Assembly (NCBI GenBank): GCA_022376465.1
Contig: JACDTU010000023.1
Span: 358,558-422,557 of the forward strand
Length of the DNA: 64,000 nt
Direction: 5' to 3'
Source: Cubamyces lactineus
Lineage: Eukaryota > Basidiomycota > Agaricomycetes > Polyporales > Polyporaceae
The notes beneath the pieces are model-generated. The model saw nothing but the letters and a program-made list of their open reading frames with translations, did no database searches and was not told where the DNA came from. The translations under genes and the position numbers were made by a program. Below, piece by piece: positions 54,789-64,000 of the stretch; the stretch's first letter is position 1; every line of letters begins with the position of its first letter.

Positions 54789-57739
54789 TCGGTGAGTGCG
54801 TCGCGCATGCACGCGCGCTCTGCGCTCTTTCATACTACTTTCGCACTCGCTTTGTCGTACGCATCATCACTTTATGTACACGCCCCTCTGTAGCTGGCTG
54901 GCCATACTTGGCTGGTTGGCACTCTCCCCGTGTGCGGTTCACTCGGACGCGGCACAGGGGGGTTCTATCTATCATCTCACATACATATTCCGCATCCGGA
55001 TCGGACATGTTGAATTCCATAGCTACTGTCGCATACCAGCACCAGCACCGACACCACACCATCGCTTGCACCATACCTCATCTGTACCTACACTTCCCAC
55101 ATATCCACATCACACGTATATCGCAGCAATGTCTCTTGTTACCCCCCCCTACAGCACTTGGATTGTATTATTTGCGCAAATGAACGGACGTCGGACGCAT
55201 TCGGATCCTTGTACCATCGTGCATGCCATGCTGTACTGTGTGCTCGACGTAAGTCAAGCAGCCTCCTCCGACCTGGTGGGTCCCAGTCCTTATCTAACGC
55301 TGATATCCCGACCTCAGCGTCACCTTGCTGAACGCTTTCTGACCGAGCGCAAGAGTCTGCGATTTACGTATACAGGCCGAAAAGAGGGGGTAGGGTCTGA
55401 ATCCGCGGGGGACACATCGGCCGGGTTCGCGAAGATGGAGTCGAGCACTGGGGACATTGATGAGCTAAGGGAAGAGCGATATGGATCAGCTATGATTTGG
55501 TCACGGTGAGGATGTGAGCAAAAGAGCCCGTACAGAAGATAGCTCGAGTACATGAGTTACGCGGTCGAGACTCGAGAGTCAAGCTCGAGACGTTGCAACG
55601 TTGGAGAGAGAAGCGCCCATGGGTGCCTTGGCGTGCGATGGAGCAGCGCCGGGACAACGACCACCTGGCATCCTCCTCCTCCTCTGCTCATCTGCATACT
55701 GTAGCATACCTGGAGTCTGCACTACGATGCCTTCTAGCCTACAGCTCCCTTCTATCTCCCTCCTCTCGGATGCGCTGACCCAACGGCTCGCTCTCCATCT
55801 CCGCCCTACTGGCTACGTCCGTTTATGCTGTAGCTCTTACTCACGTGTACTAACAGCAGTTGTAACTTGTAAGTGCGACCACAGAATGCCGTGAATATGA
55901 TGGCTATCTCTACGCTGGAGCCCCTTGAAGGTACGGAGACGCCTCCAGCCGGTGCTGGCTCGACTGACTGGTATGGTCCGATATGAGCCCCGATTCCACC
56001 CGTTACATACACACACACGTTTCTACTACGATTACTGCTATCATACACTCGTTCTTGTCTCCGGTCCTCTCTCGTCTCCTGCCACCTGTCTCCTGCCCTC
56101 CCTTACACGCTGCTGCAGTACATACTCGACGTGCGCATGTGAGTTTTCGATCCATACCCCTTGAATGCAGGTGTCCCTCTTTGTCCAACCTGTACCATGT
56201 TCGCCGCCGCGATCGAGGGTTGGTTCAACTGACATCGCCATCTGGTCTGGGTGCCGGCATCTTGGGCGACGCAACGTTTCTTCACTAAACCCATATCCGA
56301 GTCCTCCCGCCCCATTCGATCCTCCGTCGGCTGTTCTCCGCCACAACCTCGCTCACTCCAGCCGCCCTACTCCGCTGACAACCAATGCCTTCATTTGGGA
56401 CTATCTGCGGCTCATGCACACAGGCAAACTACCTTCTCGCTCAGGAAAGACTCCTCCCGCATGCGAAACCACTCGGGCGCGTCTGAATAGAAATCAGGAG
56501 GCTAATGTGGGCATTCCCGCCCACTCCGTCCTCTCCTCTGTCCAAGCGGACGTGCATCAATGTCACCATCGGCTCAATATCCACCTCTGATCCTCGACAT
56601 GCCTAGGTAAGCGTACCGCGATACCTGCTATCTCCCGCACTCTGTTCTCCGCCTATTACTCTGCCTCCTGCCAGTGTAGGTACCAGCCTATCCACCGGCG
56701 GCGTTTCATGCAACGCACGTCTTGTGCACACATAATGCTGCCTATCAACGATTCCGAGCCTGGCCGAGCCAGGATTCTCCGGTGTGTACGCAAAATGGCG
56801 ATAGCCGCTTTTCCCACCTCATCTTCGCCCTACCCGCACGTATGTTCACTTCACTTCGCACTGTCCCGTGTCTGTGATGGATACATCGTCCTAGATGGCC
56901 TCGACTGCCTGTGTCAGGGCTGGACGATGTAACGCGATGCGGCTGGGCTGATACCACACAAGGATTCACGCGGTCGGCTCGACCGGCCGCTACGACGCCA
57001 TGGAAGCACATGCTGCCTGGTCGCGTGCAGCTTGCGTTACAGGCGAACGGTATGTATAGCAAGGCCACTAAAGAACCCTCCGTGCATCGTGTAGGAGAAT
57101 ATACAGGGTATTGCGCAGTCCACTGGTACGTAGCTCTCCGTAACTCTCCGTAACTCTCCGTAGCTATATGTGCTACAGGAATGGCCAGGTTCTGCTGAGG
57201 TCCAATGCTGAGGTCCAAATGCGACTCGACTAGTGCCATATTATAAGACCCTCCTTTGGTGCCAGTTTGTGCCGATCAGGTGTGCGTGTAGGATTTCTCG
57301 CGACGATCAGGCTGTTAGTACTGTAGCTTGGTGCTTCAGCGAAGCCCGCGCCATCCACGGTGTCACGATGAGTAGTTCATGACGCTTGCGCACCCATGTT
57401 ATCATCTTGCTGTGACGGGACGAATTTGAGCAGCCTCGACGATGTGCCGGACCGAGGCGCGAGGCTATATGTTCTGGCGAGACATCCTTGCTTACGGTTA
57501 AGCCAAGGGGGTGTCTCTCCAAGGTGATTGTGCTTTTCTCACAGAATCCTCGCGTCGCAGAGATGGATGCGAGGGCATCGGGCAATACGGCAGGGTTCCC
57601 GTGAGGGCTCTTCGTACGGATCACCTGCGAAGCATGGTGAGCGTTGTCTGGACCCAACGCAAACACGGTTGATTGTGACGCACCGACGCCGTGCCATGGG
57701 CTCACACTGTGGGCAATCAGCGCTTAAATCTGCGAAATT
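54789..57739. other. Unassigned region downstream of kinase copy B
   Basis: About 3 kb with short frames only. A minus-strand frame at 57307-57705 (132 codons) has protein-like composition but no known motif. No repeats were recognised. GC content falls sharply at the right edge. Confidence 0.4.
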
Positions 57740-59388
57740 ATCGTGATATTATTGTGAACAATGACTAAATTAACTCACCAAAAATTCTGCTGGCTCACAG
57801 CGCTAAGATTTTGGACCTTCCGCTTTGAATCAGATCCCAATGAGTTCGGCCTTTGTGCATTGCTAAATTCCTGAGGATCATTGAGCATGCATGCATAAGG
57901 ATGTCTCCATTAGGTCTCTAATGCCATTGAGGACTATATTGAAAACTTTACACAATGGGTTTCTGGAAAGAATAAGAACAAAGGTTTCAATGATCACAAA
58001 GTGCTAAGTAAGCTATCTACTTGATGACACTTAAACATTGTTTGAGTGTGCCAGTATAAGATCCTTGACATCTACTTTTAAAGAACATTACAAAGAATTT
58101 ATCATAATATCAGAAGCTTTGCAAAAGATTATTAGTATGATCTCTGCATAAGCCAAAGAACCTGTTTCAAACAAATGATATGGTAGACTTGTATGAAAAC
58201 CTGGTCATTTTTTGGAAGCACATTGTGACATTATACTAAGCTTATTGTACACTGATTTCCATTGTGTTCAGAAAAAAAGTCTTGGGAGATGATCTCCTTA
58301 TGAAAAATCTTTCTTGGATGCTTTAATATCATCTGCTGATAGCAAGATCACTTTCTAAGTGTGATCTCGCTAAAATTCACCTCTGGCAAACCATAATATC
58401 AGTGATCTCATTGTGAATTGTTTAACATCACTTTGTATTGTTATTCTCCAGTTGTTTAAACTTATATCTCATATGCCACTGTGATTTGATCATGTGTATA
58501 ATCTAAATAACCTCTAACAAAATCTCAGAATAAGATCTCTTTTGCTGTGCAGCTCAGTGGCTCAATAGCTCAGTGGCTCAGTGGCTCAGTGGCTCAGTGG
58601 CTCAGTGGCTCAGTGGCTGAGCAAGATTTAGTAGATATAGCCAGAAATCAAATTAGCAGCCTAGTGATTGTATTCAATGATTGAAATGCCTGATTATATA
58701 CTTCCAAAGTAATTGGTAGTTGGCTGTATACTGAAAGTAGATTGACTGAATTATATCACTATATTATATATTTAGTAGCATACTAGCATATAATAGCTTA
58801 TAGAATGACTATAATAAATTAGCTATAGTATAATAACTTCCTGCTATTATATACTGCCCTACAACTATTATATAATAGGTTTCAACTACTATATATTGTC
58901 TCTTGAACATTATATACTAACATTTGACTATCATGTATAGTTATTCTAATATTATATGCTTATTAGGACTGTACTCTACAGAAGTATCATAAGGCTTATA
59001 TGAACTGAGCTATCAGTAGGATTTTATCTCTTGACATTTAGTTTTGTACTTTGTTCTGTTCTTTTCTATCCCACACATCTCTTATTATTCTTCCCCAGTC
59101 TCCGACTACATATGAATACTACTCTGGGATGTAGTAGCTACTTAGTTCAGATACTTGTTGCTACCTATCATATTTTGAATCCTATCTCCACCTCCACTCC
59201 TTGTCCGACTCCAACTTCTACTCTGGTACTCCTACTCCTACTCCTACTTCAACTCCTTGTCTGAAATTGAGGACATCCCAGAAGGTTCTCAGGCATGTTG
59301 CCAATAGCTTCACCAAAGTCCTCCTCCTGCTGCGCTTCCATCCGGACTTGTCTCTACCTCTGAACCCCAGAACTCCGGACCTTCAGAC
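57740..59388. other. AT-rich block, no genes
   Basis: Composition changes abruptly to AT-rich, with many TATATA/TAATAG-type stretches (58740-58960), no coding-quality frame and no splice-like structure. It differs strongly from the GC-rich rest of the window and ends directly at telomeric repeats. It may be subtelomeric or decayed repeat sequence. Confidence 0.6.
58552..58623 (+). repeat. 8-bp tandem repeat (GCTCAGTG)n
   Basis: Nine consecutive 8-bp units, seven of them perfect GCTCAGTG, lie inside the AT-rich block. The second unit (GCTCAATA) and the last are degenerate. Confidence 0.9.
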
Positions 59389-59418
59389 TTAGGGTTAGGG
59401 TTAGGGTTAGGGTTAGGG
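59389..59418 (+). repeat. Interstitial telomeric repeat, five TTAGGG units
   Basis: Five perfect TTAGGG units occur in a row in the interior of the window, between AT-rich sequence (left) and GC-rich hairpin sequence (right). TTAGGG is the telomere unit of most filamentous fungi. Its orientation is that of a chromosome end pointing right. Confidence 0.92.
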
Positions 59419-60127
59419 AGGGGAGCCCGACGCGATCGAGCGTTAGCGAGATTTGCGGCGGGCGACGACGTTCGAGAGGGATTGTCGAAAGACTTGGGCC
59501 AACTGGGGCTGGTGAGGAACACCAACCCGCCCAGTTTCGACCTTTTAGCCGGTCTCTTCAGGGCCTATACAGTTCTTTACGATTAAGTTCAAACCCTATC
59601 CCAGCGGCGTATCACCGCTTGCACGAGGGACAGGTTTACGAATTCAGCTGACGCGGCGGCGGCCGAAGGCCGCCGTCCTTACCTTCTGCCGATGGGGACG
59701 GCTGAAAGCGTAAGACTGATTTGACTCTAAACTTTAACTCGCGGAGCGCCTTAACCCGGCGCTCCGGATGACACAATTAGTATGTGTCACTTCGGACCGA
59801 GTAAACTAGCGCGCGATCTAATTAAAGACCGGCGCTTGCATACCCCTTAAAGGTTACCTTTTATTCCAGATCACGTGACCATGAGACGCCCTTTAGGCGC
59901 TAAAGACTTCCCCGGATAGGATCCGGACCCACCATGGGGGTAGCTAGGCGCCCCTTTCGGGCGCTTCGCTGGAACACGTGTCCCGCCTGTTACCGGTCAG
60001 GGTGTTCGGTTCACGTGCCCAATCAATTTATAGGGAAAAAAAGAGGGGGGTAAGGGTTAGGCCTTCGGCTAAGGCCTTAGGGCTTTGTTCCCGGACCCCG
60101 AAAAGTGCCAATTTTGGCATGTCATGC
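59419..60127. other. GC-rich hairpin-rich block next to telomeric repeats
   Basis: No ORF is convincing. At least five short perfect or near-perfect stem-loops follow each other, for example GGCGGCGGCCGAAGGCCGCC (near 59660), GGAGCGCC...GGCGCTCC (near 59735-59767), GGCGCCCCTTTCGGGCGC (near 59947) and AAGGCCTTCGGCTAAGGCC-like sequence near 60056-60083. The density of designed-looking stems suggests a structured RNA or a repeat terminus. It does not look like rDNA. Confidence 0.55.
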
Positions 60128-60652
60128 GGGGTCTACCACGCGGGCTAGCACAAAGGTGGTAGCCCGCGCCACTGCGGGGATGTGTGCCCAGTGTGCGCGG
60201 GCTAGCACAAAGGTGGTAGACCGCGCATGGCATGGCGCACTCGCGCGGTCTACCACCTTTGTGGTAGCCCGCGCCACTGGGGGATGTGTGCCCGGTGCGC
60301 GGGCTAGCACAAAGGTGGTAGACCGCGCAAGATGTGGCCAACTCGCGCGGGCTACCACCTTTGTGGTAGCCCGCGCCACTGCGGGAGATGTGTGCCCGGT
60401 GTGCGCGGTCTAGCACAAAGGTGGTAGACCGCGCATGGCATGGCGCACTCGCGCGGTCTACCACCTTTGTGGTAGCCCGCGCCACTGGGGGATGTGTGCC
60501 CGGTGCGCGGGCTAGCACAAAGGTGGTAGACCGCGCAAGATGTGGCCAACTCGCGCGGGCTACCACCTTTGTGGTAGCCCGCGCCACTGCGGGAGATGTG
60601 TGCCCGGTGTGCGCGGTCTAGCACAAAGGTGGTAGACCGCGCATGGTATGGC
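60128..60652. repeat. Tandem hairpin array 1 (208-bp higher-order unit)
   Basis: About ten hairpins follow each other, with two alternating cores: TAGCACAAAGGTGGTA and TACCACCTTTGTGGTA, each clamped by GCGCGGTC/GACCGCGC or GCGCGGGC/GCCCGCGC stems. The higher-order period is 208 bp (the spacer ATGGCATGGCGCACTCGC recurs at 60227 and 60435). About 2.5 units are present. Reading frames are open in many phases but encode only repeat peptides. Degenerate copies continue near 60818-60900. Confidence 0.9.
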
Positions 60653-61342
60653 GATGCATCTGCCCGATATGCTGCTGAACACAGGGACCTATCCGGCACT
60701 GCTGGAACATCTCTCCCCTGGGTCAGTCTCCTATGACCCTCGCCCAGAGGATGTCCGCTTGTGCTGTCTCCCGCCTATGTGATAAACTGCACCATTGTGA
60801 ATATGTGTGCTCGATGTGCGCGGTCTACCACATGGAATGGGAGACCGCGCATGGCATGACGCACTCATGTGGGCTACCTATGTGGTAGATTGCGCAACAA
60901 AAACACCCAGTCCTACCAGAATGTCAGTGCATTATAGAGTGCGAGACTGGCTGCAGCTCAGAGTCAAACATATACTCTCAGCAGTCCGGGACATAGAACA
61001 ATGTATCAAAGTGCGATTGCGGTACATTATGTGTGCCCAGGATGTATATAGCACATTGTGCAACAGCCAGTAGCTCTGAATACGAGGAGGGAGTCCTTAC
61101 GTCCATCTGCGCAGCCTCACATGCTAAACCGAGCAATGCAGACTCCAAAAACGACTGGGCGTCACCTGCGCGGTGTGGATTATTGCCGCTATTGATATTG
61201 CAATGAGGCGATCATGTGGAAGGACATTGTCGCTTAGTGCAGGCGAAGGGGCGGCGGAGGCGAAGGGGACGATGCCAGCATGTTTGCGGGGGTCTCTGCC
61301 CATCGCTACACCGACGCACGCCTGCGCAAGAGTCCATTCCCC
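60653..61342. other. Region between hairpin array 1 and the next gene
   Basis: It contains two degenerate hairpins of the array family (60818-60854 and about 60869-60898) and otherwise no recognised feature. The last 100-200 bases probably hold the promoter of the next gene. Confidence 0.5.
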
Positions 61343-62166
61343 ATGTCGCAGTCCAGTCTCGCATTTACGTTCTGTACTTCTTCGCCGAGTACGCTCCGCG
61401 CGGGGTTTGCAAGATTTATTGCAGAGTTGGCGGACCTTCCGGACGCGAGCCCGACGTTAACATTCCACCTGGACGACGCGGACGCGCTGTCAGCATACAC
61501 GGAGCTGCTAGAGGCGATCGCTCCGGAAGGGGCGGTGTCGCTGCACGTTCCGCATTTGCGGACACTAGGCCCGCTGTCCTCGATCCTGGAGCGGTGGACG
61601 GAGGTGAAGTGTGTGCACCTATCGCTGGATGCGACGGACGGGTCCCCATTCAGCTTTGGGACGCGGTTTGTCGCGCCGCTGCAACCGGAGGCAAAGTTCC
61701 CGCTGCCAGTGATGCCTGGGGTGGAACTGCTGATTGTCAGTATTCCGGATCGGACTGTTGAAATGGTACGTGGGCCTTACCAGGGTGCGCGACGGAAAAC
61801 GGCCTGGTTCGCTAACATTGTTGGGCTACGGTATGTTAGGCGGACATTGGGGCTCTTTTGGAGAATGTAGCCTATGCCTTCCCTGCTCTACACACCGTGC
61901 ATATCGACCAAGACGCGGCGGGCATGGAGGATTGCGTAGGTGGGGTTCCGTTCACGCCACGGAAGTGGATCGAAAGTATATTCGCTTTTCTCCGGAACCC
62001 ATACTTTACTTTTGAGCATTTGGTGTGGGGGCGATGGATATTTGACGGCGCGCATCGTTGTTTCCATGGGATCGAGGATGTGAACTTTGTTTCGCATTAC
62101 ATGGAGTATGTGTTTCCTAGAATAGTGGGTATGTCTTGTAGATGCGATGACTGCGGGCGGGGTTAG
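61343..62166 (+). CDS. Hypothetical agaricomycete protein, two exons (249 aa)
   Basis: Exons 61343-61765 and 61840-62166 join in phase 0 (donor ATG/GTACGT, acceptor TTAG/GCG). An in-frame ATG at 61280 could add 21 residues. The protein alternates hydrophobic beta/alpha-type pieces (VSLHVPHLRTLGPLSSILER, CVHLSLDATDG, MPGVELLIVSIPD, AYAFPALHTVHID), which is like the leucine-rich-repeat-type part of fungal F-box proteins, but no F-box is seen. The C-terminus has a small Cys cluster (MSCRCDDCGRG). The function is unknown. It lies between two hairpin arrays in a subtelomere-like setting, where lineage-specific gene families are common. The ending is close to the start of array 2. Confidence 0.55.
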
Positions 62167-62207
62167 TAGCGACGATATAGTATTATTCTAAGGGAACGCG
62201 TGGAGGG

Positions 62208-62631
62208 TGTGCGGTGTAGCATGCGGGTGGTAGACTGCGTTCGCGAGGAAATATATATCGACGGTGAGCGGTGTAGCATGTAGGTGGTAGACCACGTTCG
62301 CGAGGAAATATATATCAACGGTGAGCGGTGTAGCATGTAGGTGGTACACCGCGTTCGCGCGGGCAGATGCGACAAGTGTGCGGTGTAGCATGTAGGTGGT
62401 ACACCGCGTTCGCGAGGAAATATATATCAACGGTGAGCGGTGTAGCATGTAGGTGGTACACCGCGTTCGCGCGGGCAGATGCGACAAGTGTGCGGTGTAG
62501 CATGTAGGTGGTACACCGCGTTCGCGAGGAAATATATATCAACGGTGAGCGGTGTAGCATGTAGGTGGTACACCGCGTTCGCGCGGGCAGATGCGACAAG
62601 TGTGCGGTGTAGCATGTAGGTGGTACACCGC
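62208..62631. repeat. Tandem hairpin array 2 (112-bp higher-order unit)
   Basis: Eight hairpins of the form GCGGTGTA-GCATGTAGGTGG-TACACCGC are spaced about 56 bp apart. Two linkers alternate (TTCGCGAGGAAATATATATC and TTCGCGCGGGCAGATGCGAC), giving a 112-bp period (for example 62359, 62471, 62583). The loop GCATGTAGGTGG resembles GCACAAAGGTGG of array 1, so the two arrays appear related. Confidence 0.9.
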
Positions 62632-63043
62632 TCAGAAGGGAGGAGTTGGTTGCATGTATTGAATATTAACGGATGTTATGCGCATGGTGAGCGGGTCGAA
62701 CAAAATACATTTGAGGTATGTAGCTAAACAGGCAGGGTCGGGGGACATATGCGCGGACTGCGCGAGACTTGGAGGCCAAACGCGCGAGACATGCGCGCAA
62801 CCCGCGCGTGGAGTGAGAGAGACGCGCGAGACATGCGAGATGCGCGCTTGAGACGCGCATGAGACGCGCGAGCGGGCGCCGACCGCGACCGGCGGCACCG
62901 AAGCAGCGGGTCAGTCGCCAGCTGGCGCTGCGCGCTGGCAGAGCTCTCACTCTTGTCCCTCCATCTTCTCTGGTTCTCCGTCGGCTTCTTGCGAACAGTC
63001 CCTCTTCCCACAGTACTGCGGAACACTCTCAGATCTCTCAGCA
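62632..63043 (+). promoter_or_regulatory. Probable promoter region with GCGCGAGAC-type repeats
   Basis: Between array 2 and the next start codon, short elements such as GCGCGAGAC, ACGCGCGAGACATG and GAGACGCGC are repeated at about 62760-62880. They are close to the CGCG-core boxes bound by cell-cycle factors in fungi, but this link is speculative. No gene is seen here. Confidence 0.35.
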
Positions 63044-64000
63044 ATGCCACCGAAGCCGAGGCCGGCAGTAAGTTGTTTGATTGTTACATTGAAGAGCAGT
63101 CGCGCTGATCTATGGACACAACACATCTTCAGGGCGCGAGCGCGCAAGACGAGGGTGCGAACGCGGCGACCGTGACCGCGACGAACGCGAAGGGTGCTGC
63201 ACCGAAGAAGGCTGCGGGCAAGGGCGCGAAGGGGAAGGGCAAGGGGAAGGGCAAGGGCGATGCGGAGGATGAGGAGAACGCGGACCGTAGCGGCGTGGAG
63301 GAGGCGGATGATGATGAGGAGGGTGGAAAGGTGAGTGCCCTGCGCGGTTGAGCGTGATCGCGCGGACGCGCTGCTGATCAGCATTGGTCGCGCTAGGGGA
63401 AGAAGAAGGGCGGCGCGAAGAAGGGCAAGACCAAGCAGCTCTTCATTGCGGAGTCGAACTTCAAGGGCTTCAAGCTCACGTCGAACCTGGAACAGCAGGA
63501 CTTTGCGGAGGTGCACAAGGAGCGGAGCGCGCAGCTGTCTGTGAAGTGTCGGCTGGGGTACGCGTTCATGGACCTCGTCCACCCTCCGGACGTTCAGCTG
63601 CACTTTGGCCGCTACAACAACCGTCCGCTCGACCAGGCGCGCGTGAAGGAGCTCGCGAAGGGCTTCAGAGAGCAAGGGATTGCGCCGTGGCAGGATCCGA
63701 TCCCGATCATGGCGCCACGCGCGTGGATCGACAAGGCGTCGCTCGAGGTGCAGTGGATGGAGGGACGGTCGGAGAAGATGGTTGCGTTCACGGAGGCGGC
63801 GAAGGGTGAGTGGATCGACGTTCTGGGCGGACACCACCGGCGCGCGGCGTACGTCGAGTACGTGCATTCGCTTCAACAGGACCTCGAGGCCGCGCAGAAG
63901 AATGTCACGAAGCTGCACAGCAACAAGAGGCTCGACGCGAACGTGAAGCAGGAGGAGCTGAAGAAGTGGGAGAAGGAAGTGGCGAACCTGCGCGCGAAGG
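63044..64000 (+). CDS. ParB-like-fold protein, 3' end outside window (at least 275 aa, 3 exons)
   Basis: Exons 63044-63067, 63133-63330 and 63397 to the window end; phases agree. The N-terminus is Lys/Gly-rich (KKAAGKGAKGKGKGKG), then acidic, then basic again (KKKGGAKKGKTK). The core has FGRYNNRPLDQARVKELAKG, GIAPWQDPIPI and VLGGHHRRAAYVEYV. The order of a substrate-entry loop, an x-PIxI strand and a G-x-H-R-x-A motif is that of the ParB/sulfiredoxin fold. ParB proteins bind CTP and slide on DNA, while related members are nucleases or reductases, so the activity cannot be told. A GGTGAGTGG inside exon 3 looks like a donor but is read through, since the ParB motif follows in frame. A coiled-coil-like helix (QQDLEAAQKNVTKLHSNKRL) continues to the window edge. 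Confidence 0.65.

Noticed and set aside
57307..57705. Minus-strand ORF of 132 codons
   Set aside because: Protein-like composition but no recognised family, no splice partner and gene-poor surroundings. It may be repeat debris; not strong enough to annotate.
59419..60110. Ribosomal DNA fragment
   Set aside because: None of the conserved rRNA core segments could be recognised; the block shows hairpins but no rRNA signature.
60069..60699. ORFs of 77-172 codons on both strands in hairpin array 1
   Set aside because: All encode the repeat unit in various frames, with no start or splice context and no domain.
60128..62631. CRISPR array
   Set aside because: The linkers are themselves repeated rather than unique spacers, no cas genes exist, and the genome is eukaryotic.
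62947..63918. Minus-strand ORF of 323 codons
   Set aside because: It lies opposite the ParB-like gene, whose plus-strand exons have recognisable motifs and splice sites.

Overview
The window looks like nuclear DNA of a filamentous basidiomycete, probably an agaricomycete. The genes are dense and intron-rich, with introns of about 45-80 bp and GT-AG borders. The telomere-type repeat is TTAGGG. Families typical of these fungi are present: tandem F-box genes, a WOPR regulator, a MARVEL protein, chromodomain Ty3/gypsy and Ty1/copia retrotransposons. No database search was possible, so family calls rest on motifs read by eye.

Layout. 1-10195 is the 3' part of a Ty3/gypsy chromodomain retrotransposon (gag, -1 frameshift site, pol, three extra small ORFs, 3' LTR). 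A 3.6 kb foldback element is inserted inside the YMDD codons of its reverse transcriptase, with a 9-bp target duplication. The gypsy element itself sits in the RNase H region of a LINE whose 3' end and poly(A) follow (10196-11314). 11546-15631 holds two tandem F-box paralogs on the minus strand, with a decayed third copy near 24.1-24.4 kb. 16077-23565 is an alpha/beta-hydrolase pseudogene split by a TIR element with outward tRNA-type Pol III boxes. That element in turn carries an apparently intact Ty1/copia retrotransposon (17365-22552).

25.1-38.9 kb is the conserved gene block: a MARVEL-type four-TM protein, a C16orf72/HAPSTR1-like nuclear protein candidate, a mitochondrial ribosomal protein candidate, the mismatch-repair endonuclease subunit PMS1, and a Gti1/Pac2 (WOPR) regulator. 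44.6-54.8 kb holds two tandem paralogous protein kinases whose N-terminal helical domain resembles that of MLKL. The downstream copy carries an extra C-terminal domain of about 250 residues.

57.7-64 kb has a subtelomere-like texture. It contains an AT-rich block, five TTAGGG units in the interior of the sequence, a GC-rich hairpin-rich block, and two arrays of tandem hairpins flanking a small two-exon gene. It ends in a partial gene for a ParB-like-fold protein. Multi-exon models were built by joining reading frames at splice sites. Codon phase was checked at every junction, and for duplicated genes against the paralog.
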